64,000 nucleotides of DNA from Nemertoderma westbladi (lineage: Eukaryota > Xenacoelomorpha > Nemertodermatida > Nemertodermatidae), in NCBI GenBank assembly GCA_032718475.1, contig JAUCBJ010002409.1, positions 1 through 64,000 of the forward strand, read 5' to 3'. The position numbers were made by a program, and so were the translations under genes. This document shows positions 1 through 11,800 of the stretch, piece after piece (the first letter of the stretch is position 1; each line of letters begins with the position of its first letter). The notes beneath the pieces are model-generated. The model was not told where the DNA came from and did not search any database. It saw nothing but the letters and a program-made list of their open reading frames with translations.

Positions 1-3000
1 GAGAAAGCGATCTTCCTCCATTTGTTGCGCAGCCAACTCGGTAGTGCCTGCGCTATCGTGGTGATGTTATTGGACGCGTTGAGCTCGTATGGCGCGTCTA
101 GCGTCTTCAGCACGATCAGCGCCTTCTCGACTTTGTTAGCAAACGTCTTAATGCTAACGGGGTTATCCTGTAGGCCACCCGATGTTATGCCTCTCAGCGT
201 CTGCCTGATGATCTTGGCCGGGTGCCCGTATTCCCTATCCAGTGCCCGCCATGCTGTCGTGAAGCCGCCCTCTATTCCTTGGTATTGCCTCACGATGTCG
301 TATGCTGGGCCTCCCGTGTACACTTGTAGATACTTTAGGCACTCCGCCTGCGTCAAGTTTTTTGTTAGTATTTCGTTACTATACATTCGCCGAAACTGTA
401 AGTATTCTTCCGGCCTGCTCCCATCGAATTTGAACGGTTCCACGGGTGGTAATTCGATCCTCGTTTTCAACGCATCGATCAACGTGGCCATCCCCATTGC
501 CTGCGCTTCTAATGGATTCGACGGGTGCTGTATAGTTTCCCCTGTCTGGTGCGGTTCGTCCGTCCTATTTCTTGATCTTCTCTGACTCGGATATGTCATC
601 GGGGGTAGCGGCCCCCTCCATATGTCTGTATCACACGACCTGTTTTCATCTAGGGGTCTCGTTGTTCTTGTTCCTGTCGGGGTATATTGTTGATATTGTG
701 ATGGGGGAATGTCACCCTGTCCCCCCCCCCACCGGTATGTCTGGTACTGGGGTTGATGTTAATATGTTGGGGCCCATACACCTATCCGCAATAATTCCCC
801 CCTCCCCTGGGTATATGTTATGTCCCTGCATGCTGTAGTCATACTGCTGTGCTGGTACCGGTATAGGCCTATCAGCTTCTGGCCTACTCGCCGGTATGTA
901 TTCCGCGACTTCCGGGTTTAATCCCGTTGTCCGCGCTATCCTATCGCCTACATTGCCTCTCTCAGTATGGCCTACGGTATGTGCAGTAAGACCTACAGTA
1001 TGCCCTACAGTCTGCATGTGTTGCTCGGGATCGAAGTTTATTCTTCTCGAATAATCCTCCCCGCGGCTACCGTATTCTCGATCGGTAGGTATATTCCGTC
1101 GGAAAGTTTCTCTTCGACCCCTCTCTCCACTGTTTTCATCTTCGTACCGGTACATCGCGTACCCCTCTCTCGGCGTGTAATGCGTCTCACCGGATCGCAT
1201 CCCTCCGGGGCGACGGCAATCTCCCGGAGTCCGACCCCACTGACTCTCCGTTCTCATCTCGACTACCGACGGCTCGCTGTCCGTCCTCGCTCTTCTATCT
1301 TTTGCGGCGATACTTCTACTACTCTCTTCCTCTCTTCTCCTATCAGTGGAATATTCCCGCTCACGAGATCTCTCGTCGACCTCCCGGTTAAACCCCACTG
1401 TTCTTCTTTCCTCCTCTGATCGGGCTCGACGCTCCGTCTGCCCTCCCGCGACGTCAACCTGTCTTTCTCTGCTCGATCGCACGTCGCCGGGGATACTCGC
1501 AATCCCCCTATTACTTTCCGTCGCCGGTTGTTGCGGTTTACCTTGTTCGGCCCTCGCATTGTCCGCTGACGGCTGTGGGACACTCTCTGCCCCCCCCCCC
1601 CCTCGCCGCTAACTCTCTGTTGTGGGGCCCTTGTAGCCCCCCCCCACCCGCTACATTCTACTTCGCTACCTCTCGCCCCGCTACTATATATCTCTCTAGT
1701 CGACACATCAACCCTATCACAGTCGGGTCTGTTCACCCCCGCCTCTCCCTCTGCTATTGCGTGGCCTTCCAGGCCCTCTACTCCCTGCCTACCAACTACG
1801 CGGCCTACCAGGCCCTCTGCTCCCTGTCTACTAACTACGCGGCCTACCAGGCCCTCTGCTCCCTGTCTACTAACTACGTGGCCTACCAGGCCCTCTGCTC
1901 CCTGGTTACGTAGGCCCGACGTGTTTACATTAATAGCACCCATATTGGAAACGGAATTAATTTGCTCATTTGAAACAAAATCATTTGTATTATTCTGCGC
2001 GACTACGTTATCTGAATTATTTTGTAAATTCGGGCTAAGATCATTATTTGAATTATTCGAATTATTCTGTGTAATTGCGTTATTTAAGTTATTTTGTAGG
2101 TCCGAATTCGAGTTATTATTTTGATTATTTGAATTATTTTGCGTAACTACATCAATATTAGGATTATTTTCTACATTAACACTGGGATTGTTCTGATTTA
2201 AATTTAAATTACTACCACTAGGCAAAGTATTTCCTGTAATAAAGGTTTGATTAGCGTTATCCCATACGGTACTATTAATATCAACAACGTCTACTGTACC
2301 ATTATTATTACCCCTCCCGCCCGTACGGTCGCACCAGTTTTGGGTCTGTCGTGCGGTCCCTGTCAGTGGAGTATTAATAAATATATCTACGGCCCTCGGC
2401 TCCTCAAAAATACTCGAGCCGGCCCCGGTTTCAGACGGCGTCGCTTGCACGTATTCCAACTCGTGCTCCCCTCTAATTATATTTCCCGCAAACTCACTCT
2501 TCCGTTTCTCTAATTCCTTGCGCTCTTTTTCACTCTCTGCCACTTTCCCCTCACGCTCCTGGGTGTCCTTGATGGCCGAGTCTGCGGCACTCTTAATGCT
2601 CTCCCTTCGTCTCGCCTCACGCTCTTTGCGTTCCTTTTCCTTTCTCGTCTCATATTCCTTGCGTTCCTTTTCCCTTTTTGCCTCACGTTCCTTGCGTTCC
2701 TCTTCCATTCTCGCCTCACGCTCCTTGCGTTCCGCCTCACGCTCCTTGCGTTCCTCGTCTTCCCTTGCCTCACGCTCTCTGCGTTCCCTTTCCTCTCTCG
2801 CTTCACGCTCCCTACACTCCCTTTCCTCTATCTCATCATACTCCCTTAGGCTTTTCAAAGCCCTTTCGGCCCTTTCTCCGGTTTCTCTAAGCAATACCGT
2901 TTCCCTCTCTAACCGCACTCTTCCCTCCTCTAGCCGTTCCTTCATTTCTCTCTGACCTTGCTCTGCCATGCTGAGACGGTATGCGGCTCCTATTTTTCTC

Positions 3001-3908
3001 ACCGCTCTTTCTTTCGCGGAGGATGTAGCAGACTTATCGGTTACGACGGACTTCCCCCGCCTTCCCGACCTACTAACTTTCTCCCACTTCCCGGAGCTTT
3101 CTCCGACCGACGAGGCCGAATCCTCGGTGTTAACCTCGGATTCGCCCCCTTCGAGTCCCCTCCAACCCACCGGTTTTACTCCCCGGGCATCGATTAAGTA
3201 TGGCCCTATGTACACTGGCGCTATACTAGGTCCCATACTCCCACACTCCCATAGTTCAAACAGTTCGCCTGCAATTCCCTTTGCTCTCTCCCCGGCTAGT
3301 TCTCTCTGCCCAAAACGTATCAGGTAATTTAAGTGTCTATCCGACTCACCTAGTCGCTTTCTCAGTCTCACCTCGTCTATCTTCGCCCCTTCCTTCTTGG
3401 CGTCGTTTATCAGCTTCCGGGTCGCGTTGTAGGCCCGTCGAAGTCGGTCAGAAACCCCGACGTCCTCGTCGCCGACCTCTCCTCCGTCCCTCCGGGTTCG
3501 ACGTCGTACCGGCGGCTCCACCGTCGCCGTTCCGGTGGGCCGTCCGTCGCCCTCGGCCTGTAGCTGGCCGGCGACATCGGTACTAATCTCTCCTCCGTCT
3601 CTTCGCGTCCGGCGTCGCACCGTCGGCCCCACCGATTCGGTGGGCCGCTCGTCGCCCTCGGCCGGTAGCTGGCCGGCGACATCGGCGCGCCGTCCTCCGT
3701 CCCGTGTCGACTCATCTCCTTCTCCCTCCGTCTCGCTCTCTCTCTCTCTCGGCTCGACTTCGGGTTCCAGGCCCTCCTCGTCCTGTGCTTCCGGTTCGCC
3801 CGTTATCGATGGCTCCGGCGTCGTGGGCCTGTATCGTTTGGTCGCGGCCTCGCGGATCGTTAGGTCTTCGTCCGGGGTCCGCGTCGGTGTCTCGCCCGAT
3901 TCACTCAT
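1..3908 (-). pseudogene. Bel/Pao-type gag, frame-broken and partial
   Basis: A start at 3908 opens an 881-codon frame that ends at 1263. N-terminal residues 1-160 are acidic and Arg-rich with a repeated VRRRTRRDGGE block. Residues about 330-500 form a highly charged Glu/Arg/Lys coiled coil (EERKEREA-type repeats), and about 560-670 are extremely Asn-rich. A 13-residue repeat (QGAEGLVGRVVSR) follows. A second frame is open from about 1602 down to 712 and looks like the natural continuation. A third frame, matching the first, is open from about 719 to the window edge and carries the DUF1759 domain. The switches coincide with a C13 tract (1590-1602, or the C9 tract at 1637-1645) and a C10 tract (721-730). 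These may be real decay, homopolymer sequencing errors, or less likely programmed slippage. Length and composition are unusual for a gag protein. Confidence 0.7.
1757..1912 (-). repeat. 39-bp coding minisatellite in gag
   Basis: About four copies of a 39-bp unit encode a 13-residue Gly/Val/Arg-rich repeat (QGAEGLVGRVVSR). The unit length is a multiple of three, so copy changes keep the gag frame. Confidence 0.75.
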
Positions 3909-4115
3909 CTCGTTTGTGGCTGATGATTCGGCTAGCTAGGTTGCAGTTCTTAGAGTTTAACTAGGGCGGCAGCTCGGTTTTAGTTACTGTGTTTAGCTGG
4001 GGAAGCAACACCGTTTTAGTTACTGTCTAGGGGAGCAGTTGTTTAGTTACTGTGACGGGATCCAGGAGGGATCCCGATTTATCCGATGTGGTATTTAGTC
4101 CACGCGTCCCCGCCG
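3909..4115 (-). other. retrotransposon leader (5' untranslated) region
   Basis: This lies between the gag start and the candidate LTR. It contains three spaced copies of ACAGTAACTAAA (minus strand), near 3979, 4013 and 4042, and a short GGATCC-centred palindrome near 4058-4078. No coding potential was seen. The triple repeat could be a packaging or priming element, but nothing here proves that. Confidence 0.4.
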
Positions 4116-4588
4116 TGTATAAGAGTGAAATAGAGATAACTGAGTTCTGAAGTTCGGTGTATAATAATAGGTTATAGGATATAGATATATTGTGAATTAT
4201 ACGGTGGGCGGGATACGGTAACTAAAGTCCCGTGATCCCCTAACTAAACTAATTGGCTGTACCCTACGCTAGCACTGCTGCACTGAGATAACTGAATCAC
4301 TGATTAATAGGTTATTGGTTATATTGCACGGTGGCCTTACTGCTACTCAATCGATGCCATTCCCCCCTCTGATTGGTTAATACCCTTGTTGGCGCCCCGT
4401 GGAGTATTCCCGTTCACTCCACCTGTTCTCCTTGGGTTAGGGGTTTGGCCCCTGACCCTCTATTGTGTGCTTCCTTCCCACTCTTATTGGGATGGCACGA
4501 GTTGGTTAATTGCCCAATCTCGTGGCTCCCAATATTGCTTATCGGCTAATAACTTTATGGGGTGTTGGCGGGATTGAATAAGCTAACA
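4116..4588 (-). repeat. candidate 5' LTR of the Bel/Pao-like element
   Basis: On the minus strand this stretch begins TGTTAGCTTATTC at 4588, right at the edge of the 34-bp array, and one possible end is TTATACA at 4116, giving TGT...ACA termini and a 473-bp LTR. An AT-rich TATA-like stretch lies near 4190. The partner LTR is outside the window, and I could not recognise a tRNA primer-binding site, so the inner boundary is a guess. Confidence 0.35.
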
Positions 4589-5905
4589 GGTAGGCATATG
4601 GAGTCATTCACATCAACCTTTAGGTAGGTATATGGAGTCATTCATACATACCTTTAGGTAGGCATATGGAGTCATTCACACATACCTTTAGGTAAGCATA
4701 TGGAGTCATTCACACATACCTTTAGGTAGGCATATGGAGTCATTCACACATACCTTTAGGTAGGCATATGGAGTCATTCACACATACCTTTATGTAGGCA
4801 TATGGAGTCATTCATACATACCTTTAGGTAGGCATATGGAGTCATTCACACAAACCTTTAGGTAGGTATATGGAGTCATTCATACATACCTTTAGGTAGG
4901 CATATGGAGTCATTCACACATACCTTTAGGTAGGCATATGGAGTCATTCACACATACCTTTAGGTAGGCATATGGAGTCATTCACACATACCTTTAGGTA
5001 GGCATATGGAGTCATTCACACATACCTTTAGGTAGGCATAGGGAGGCATTCACACATACCTTTAGGTAGGCATATGGAGTCATTCATACATACCTTTAGG
5101 TAGGCATATGGAGTCATTCACACATACCTTTAGGTAGGCATATGGAGGCATTCACACATACCTTTAGGTAGGCATATGGAGTCATTCATACATCCCTTTA
5201 GGTAGGCATATGGAGTTATTCATACATACCTTTAGGTAGGCATATGGAGCCATTCACATATATCTTTATGTAGGCATATGGAGTCATTCATACATCCCTT
5301 TAGGTAGGCATATGGAGTCATTCACACATACCTTTAGGTAGGCATATGGAGGCATTCACACATACCTTTAAGTAGGCATATGGAGTCATTCATACATCCC
5401 TTTAGGTAGGCATATGGAGTTATTCATACATACCTTTAGGTAGGTATATGGAGTCATTCATACATACCTTTAGGTAGGCATATGGAGTCATTCACACATA
5501 CCTTTAGGTAGGCATATGGAGTCATTCACACATACCTTTAGGTAGGCATATGGAGTCATTCACACATACCTTTAGGTAGGCATATGGAGTCATTCACACA
5601 TACCTTTAGGTAGGCATATGGATGCATTCACACATACCTTTAGGTAGGCATATGGAGTCATTCATACATACCTTTAGGTAGGCATATGGAGTCATTCACA
5701 CATACCTTTAGGTAGGCATATGGAGGCATTCACACATACCTTTAGGTAGGCATATGGAGTCATTCATACATCCCTTTAGGTAGGCATATGGAGTTATTCA
5801 TACATACCTTTAGGTAGGCATATGGAGCCATTCACATATATCTTTATGTAGGCATATGGAGTCATTCATATATCCCTTTAGGTAGGCATATGGAGTTATT
5901 CATGG
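4589..5905. repeat. 34-bp minisatellite (about 39 copies)
   Basis: The unit contains GGCATATGGAGTCATTCA followed by CACATACCTTTAGGTA, with 34-bp spacing checked by position. Variants change GTC to GGC or GTT, and CACACA to CATACA. The same unit family recurs at 9023-9448, inside dynein intron 3, followed there by the same 67-bp flank. Each unit carries CTTTAGGTAGG, which looks like an acceptor and a donor fused. No exon is seen at its edge. Confidence 0.95.
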
Positions 5906-5967
5906 TCTATTTTTGTCTTTTATCTTTTAAATTGCAATTTTGATGATGACAGCATGCAAACCCTACC
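5901..5967. repeat. 67-bp flank shared with 9449-9515
   Basis: Immediately after the 34-bp array, a unique-looking 67-bp sequence from CATGGTCTATTTTTG to GCATGCAAACCCTACC occurs again at 9449-9515, also directly after a 34-bp array. By eye the two copies are identical. Confidence 0.9.
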
Positions 5968-6274
5968 CTTACATTATTATATTGGTTCCCAATTCCCATT
6001 GTATTGGCCAGTGTAGTATGATAGCCTGTGTAAGCTGTTCCAGGCAAAGCACTGTGGCCAAACATTTCGCTCCCACCAGGGGTCGAACCGTTGCCTTCTC
6101 ATTGTATTTCCAGAATTTCACAACTACACCAAATTGCTACCAGGCCCCCATAATATTTCATTGTCATTCTTATTTATTTCATCTGTAATTTTATTATGAC
6201 TGTCCAAATATTTAAATAATAAAGTAATTAACGGCACATATGTTTGAATATTTGTTTATTTTTATATATTTTAG
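5968..6274 (-). mobile_element. possible tRNA-derived SINE remnant, plus intron end
   Basis: On the minus strand, GGTTCGACCCC (near 6073-6083) matches the RNA polymerase III B-box pattern, and TGGTAGCAATTTGG about 65 bp upstream of it (near 6135-6148) is a weak A box. This is typical of tRNA-derived SINEs rather than a functional tRNA, since the spacing is too long. The rest, up to the acceptor TTTTAG at 6274, is AT-rich intron with nothing recognisable. Confidence 0.4.
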
Positions 6275-8886
6275 GTGCGTTGGGGTGATAGCGTTGAGTT
6301 GTTTCAGGCGCAGATAAACAACGTTGTTGGCGATGTGTTTATCGCTTCGGCTTGTGTTGCTTATTACGGCGCTTTCACTAGCGAGTATAGACATCAGGTA
6401 TGTGATAACATATTAGTTTCCTATTATAGCTCGTTTAATTCGTCGTCACCATAACAGTTGTTTATTGCAGTTGGTATATTTCTCTGTAACAATTGTAACT
6501 TTTAGCTACAGAGGGTATACTTGGTAAAGGAATGAATGAATGGAAAAGGTAACTGTTTGTTGCATATGTTATATGGCGTTGTAACAATTATAACTTTTTG
6601 TTACATATGTTATTTGGCGTTGTAACAATTATAACTTTTTGTTACATATGTTATTTGGCGTTGTAACAATTATAACTTTTTGTTACATATGGTATATGGC
6701 GTTGTAACAATTATAACTTTTTGTTACATATGTTATTTGGCGTTGTAACAATTATAACTTTTTGTTACATATGTTATTTGGCGTTGTAACAATTATAACT
6801 TTTTGTTACATATGGTATATGGCGTTGTAACAATTATAACTTTTTGTTACATATGTTATTTGGCGTTGTAACAATTATAACTTTTTGTTACATATGTTAT
6901 TTGGCGTTGTAACAATTATAACTTTTTGTTACATATGTTATTTGGCGTTGTAACAATTATAACTTTTTGTTACATATGTTATTTGGCGTTGTAACAATTA
7001 TAACTTTTTGTTACATATGTTATTTGGCGTTGTAACAATTATAACTTTTTGTTACATATGTTATTTGGCGTTGTAACAATTATAACTTTTTGTTACATAT
7101 GGTATATGGCGTTGTAACAATTATAACTTTTTGTTACATATGTTATTCGGCGTTGTAACAATTATAACTTTTTGTTACATATGGTATATGGCGTTGTAAC
7201 AATTATAACTTTTTGTTACATATGTTATTCGGCGTTGTAACAATTATAACTTTTTGTTACATATGTTATTTGGCGTTGTAACAATTATAACTTTTTGTTA
7301 CATATGGTATATGGCGTTGTAACAATTATAACTTTTTGTTACATATGTTATTCGGCGTTGTAACAATTATAACTTTTTGTTACATATGTTATTTGGCGTT
7401 GTAACAATTATAACTTTTTGTTACATATGGTATATGGCGTTGTAACAATTATAACTTTTTGTTACATATGTTATTTGGCGTTGTAACAATTATAACTTTT
7501 TGTTACATATGGTATATGGCGTTGTAACAATTATAACTTTTTGTTACATATGTTATTTGGCGTTGTAACAATTATAACTTTTTGTTACATATGTTATTTG
7601 GCGTTGTAACAATTATAACTTTTTGTTACATATGGTATATGGCGTTGTAACAATTATAACTTTTTGTTACATATGGTATATGGCGTTGAAACAATTATAA
7701 CTTTTTGTTACATATGGTATATGTCGTTGTAACAATTATAACTTTTTGTTACATATGGTATATGTCGTTGTAACAATTATAACTTTTTGTTACATAATAT
7801 GTTATATGTCGTTGTAAGAATTGTAACTGTTGGTACAGATGGTATTTGTCATTGTAGTAACAATGGTAACTGTTGGTTACCGAGGGTATATGTCGTTGTA
7901 ACAATGGTAACTGTTTGTTACAGATGGTATATCGTTGTAACAATGGTAACTGTTTGTAACAGATGGTATATCGTTGTAACAATGTTAATTGTTGTTACAG
8001 ATGGAATATGTCGTTGTAACAATAGTAACTGTTTGTTACATATGTTATATGTCGTTGTAACTATGACAACTGTTTGTTTTCAGCTGGTGGAGATGTGGGT
8101 GAACCGATGTATAGACCTAGAAGTGCCTGTTACATCCGGTATAACGTTAACCAACGTTCTAGCCGACCCATTTGAGATCCGTCAATGGAACGCCGACGGG
8201 TTGCCTAGAGACGCAGTGTCAACAGAGAATGCCATACTCGTAACTAGAGGGCGACGTTGGCCCTTAATGATAGACCCACAGGAACAAGCCAACAGGTAAA
8301 TTATTGCCACCGTTATAGTCCACAAATTATAACTACAGTAGGACCAAACCGTTTTTGGCGCCTTCACCCATGATGGAGTAAGTACTATTTCAGCGGTAGC
8401 TGTTGTCAGAAAAAGTCTTTTTACAGACTATGTGTATTTGTGTACCAAGTTTGGTTTAATATCATCAAAGACAGACTTAAATTATTAGTATTAGTCTTCG
8501 CACATTAGGCTCCAGGTCCAGACAACGGTTGAAACATCGTTACCCGTTCGTATACTTAATTAATGGGATTCTTAACTACCCATTCGGATAGGTTTTAACA
8601 AATTATTTAATTATAATTTTAATATATAATTATTCCCCGGGTGAAATATAATTGACCATCGCAATAATCAAGTAATCCAAATATTCATTGTAATTATACA
8701 AATTTTAGGTGGATCCGAAATCGTGAGGCCAAGAACGGTCTCAAAGTCATCAAGTTGACTGACAATAACTTCCTAAGGACACTCGAGAACTGTATACGTA
8801 TAGGAATGCCAGTCCTGTTGGAAGATGTGGCTGAAACATTGGATCCAGCGTTGGAACCCATACTCCTCAAACAGACGTTCATACAG
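6275..8886 (+). CDS. DNAH6: DNAH6-like exons 1-3 of window: stalk exit and AAA5
   Basis: Exon 6275-6397 encodes the end of the stalk/coiled-coil segment ([19 protein letters not shown]). Exon 8084-8295 enters the AAA5 motor region with [14 protein letters not shown] and the strongly conserved [16 protein letters not shown]. Exon 8709-8886 gives [16 protein letters not shown] and [13 protein letters not shown]. The last exon ends ACGTTCATACAG before donor GTAGTC, and that junction is the seed of the 21-bp repeat that follows. Phases run 0, 2, 0 at the three exon ends. Confidence 0.9.
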
Positions 8887-11800
8887 GTAGTCCAGACATT
8901 CATACAGGTAGTCCAGACATAGGTAGTCCAGACATTCATACAGGTAGTCCAGACATAGGTAGTCCAGACATTCATACAGGTAGTCGAGACATTCACACAG
9001 GTAGTCGAGACATTCATACAGGTAGGCATATGGAGTCATTCACATAAACCTTTAGGTAAGTATATGGAGTCATTCATACATACCTTTAGGTAGGCATATG
9101 GAGTCATTCACACATACCTTTAGGTAGGCATATGGAGTCATTCACACATACCTTTATTTAGGCATATTGAGTCATTCATACATACCTTTAGGTAGGCATA
9201 TGGAGTCATTCACACATACCTTTAGGTAGGCATATGGAGTCATTCACACATACCTTTAGGTAGGTATATGGAGTCATTCACACATACCTTTAGGTAGGCA
9301 TATGGAGTCATTCACACATATCTTTAGGTAGGTATATGGAGTCATTCACACATACCTTTAGGTAGGCATATGGAGGCATTCACACATACCTTTAGGTAGG
9401 CATATGGAGTCATTCATACATCCCTTTAGGTAGGCATATGGAGTTATTCATGGTCTATTTTTGTCTTTTATCTTTTAAATTGCAATTTTGATGATGACAG
9501 CATGCAAACCCTACCAGGGGACATTCATACAGGTAGTCCAGACATTCATACAGGTAGTCGAGACATTCACACAGGTAGTCGAGACATTCATACAGGTAGT
9601 CCAGACATTCATACAGGTAGTCGAGACATTCACACAGGTAGTCCAGACATTCATACAGGTTGTCCAGATATTCATACAGGTAGTCCAGACATTCACATAG
9701 GTAGTCCAGACATTCATACAGGTAGTCCAGACATTCATACAGGTAGTCCAGACATTCATACAGGTAGTCCAGACATTCATACAGGTAGTCGAGACATTCA
9801 CACAGGTAGTCCAGACATTCATACAGGTACTCCAGATATTCATACAGGTAGTCCAGACATTCACATAGGTAGTCCAGACATTCATACAGGTAGTCCAGAC
9901 ATTCATACAGGTAGTCCAGACATTCATACAGGTAGTCCAGACATTCATACAGGTAGTCGAGACATTCACACAGGTAGTCCAGACATTCATACAGGTAGTC
10001 GAGACATTCATACATGTAGTCCAGACATTCATACAGGTAGTCCAGACATTCATACAGGTAGTCCAGATATTTACACAGCTGGTAGTCGAGACATTCACAC
10101 AGGTAGTCCAGACATTCATACAGGTAGTCCAGACATTCATACAGGTAGTCGAGACATTCACACAGGTAGTCGAGACATTCATACAGGTAGTCCAGACATT
10201 CATACAGGTAGTCCAGACATTCATACAGGTAGTCCAGACATTCACACAGGTAGTCGAGACATTCATACAGGTAGTCCAGACATTCATACAGGTAGTCCAG
10301 ACATTCACACAGGTAGTCGAGACATTCATACAGGTAGTCCAGACATTCACACAGGTAGTCCAGACATTCATACAGGTAGTCGAGACATTCATACAGGTAG
10401 TCCGGACATTCATACAGGTAGTCCAGACATTCACACAGGTAGTCGAGACATTCATACAGGTAGTCCAGACATTCACACAGGTAGTCCAGACATTCATACA
10501 GGTAGTCGAGACATTCATACAGGTAGTCCAGACATTCACACAGGTAGTCCAGACATTCATACAGGTAGTCCAGATATTCATACAGGTAGTCCAGACATTC
10601 ACACAGGTAGTCCAGACATTCATACAGGTAGTCCAGACATTCATACAGGTAGTCCAGACATTCATACAGGTAGTCCAGACATTCACACAGGTAGTCGAGA
10701 CATTCATACAGGTAGTCCAGATATTCACACAGGTAGTCGAGACATTCACACAGGTAGTCCAGACATTCATACAGGTAGTCCAGACATTCATACAGGTAGT
10801 CCAGACATTCACACAGGTAGTCCAGACATTCATACAGGTAGTCGAGACATTCATACAGGTAGTCCAGACATTCATACAGGTAGTCCAGACATTCACACAG
10901 GTAGTCGAGACATTCATACAGGTAGTCCAGACATTCACACAGGTAGTCCAGACATTCATACAGGTAGTCCAGACATTCATACAGGTAGTCGAGACATTCA
11001 TACAGGTAGTCGAGACATTCACACAGGTAGTCGAGACAGACATTCATACAGGTAGTCCAGACATTCATACAGGTAGTCCAGACATTCATACAGGTAGTCC
11101 AGACATTCATACAGGTAGTCGAGACATTCATACAGGTAGTCGAGACATTCATACAGGTAGTCGAGACATTCATACAGGTAGTCGAGACATTCATACAGGT
11201 AGTCCAGATATTCACACAGGTAGTCCAGACATTCATACAGGTAGTCGAGACATTCATACAGGTAGTCCTGACATTCATACAGGTAGTCGAGACATTCATA
11301 CAGGTAGTCGAGACATTCACACAGGTAGTCGAGACAGACATTCATACAGGTAGTCCAGACATTCACACAGGTAGTCCAGATGTCCAGACATTCATACAGG
11401 TTATCCAAGTCCATTAATTTATACATTAATTATAGAGAAATTGAATTTAATTATTTTCGCCTACTTCTTTCAATCGGGTTAGTCAACGTGTCGGACATCA
11501 ATTATGGAAGACACCTGTTCCATCGCACGACGTTCAATGTCTCAACCACTGTCCCGATATTGTCTCATATCGAAATAAATGCTGAGTTACCGTGGTGACA
11601 GTGGTCAGCATAGATGTAAATAAAGCACAGTGACTTAAATGACTTTTCAATATAAGTAAGCAAAACAGCATCATATAGGTATTATTCTCAACTATTTTAT
11701 TGATTGGTATTTCTTTCTAACTCATTATTCCTTGATCTCATTCGTAGGGCGGCCGATTACTCATCCGTTTGGGAGACTCGGATATCGATTACGATAAAAA

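Larger units (their letters stand above)
1..4588 (-). mobile_element. Bel/Pao-like LTR retrotransposon, 5' part (LTR, leader, gag); continues off the left edge
   Basis: The minus strand carries, in order, a probable LTR, a leader and a long gag-type coding region that runs out of the window at position 1. The downstream end of the visible coding (about 1-480) has the pattern of the DUF1759 domain of Bel/Pao gag proteins: a PFKFDG motif, then a YLQF/F segment, a G-x-A segment, AWRALDREYG, and near the edge LPSWLRNKW. Protease, reverse transcriptase and integrase would lie left of the window. The element sits in the dynein gene's upstream intron, in antisense orientation, directly against the 34-bp minisatellite. 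Assignment to Bel/Pao rests on DUF1759 alone. Confidence 0.75.

Noticed and set aside
721-730. Programmed ribosomal frameshift in gag
   Set aside because: A run of ten identical bases is equally explained by length error or decay, and two such breaks in one gag argue against a programmed signal. Kept only as an alternative.
1-3964. Plus-strand frames such as 22-585, 967-1419 and 3535-3939
   Set aside because: They are shadows of the minus-strand gag; the minus strand has the coherent domain pattern.
6073-6150. Functional tRNA gene on the minus strand
   Set aside because: A B box is present, but the A-to-B spacing is too long and no cloverleaf could be drawn; SINE remnant is more likely.
9455-11341. 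Long open frames of 510-628 codons on both strands made of YECLDYL, DIHTGSP or MNVWTT repeats
   Set aside because: They are translations of the 21-bp array: unit length is a multiple of three and no frame has a stop. They lie inside a dynein intron and have no relation to a known protein.
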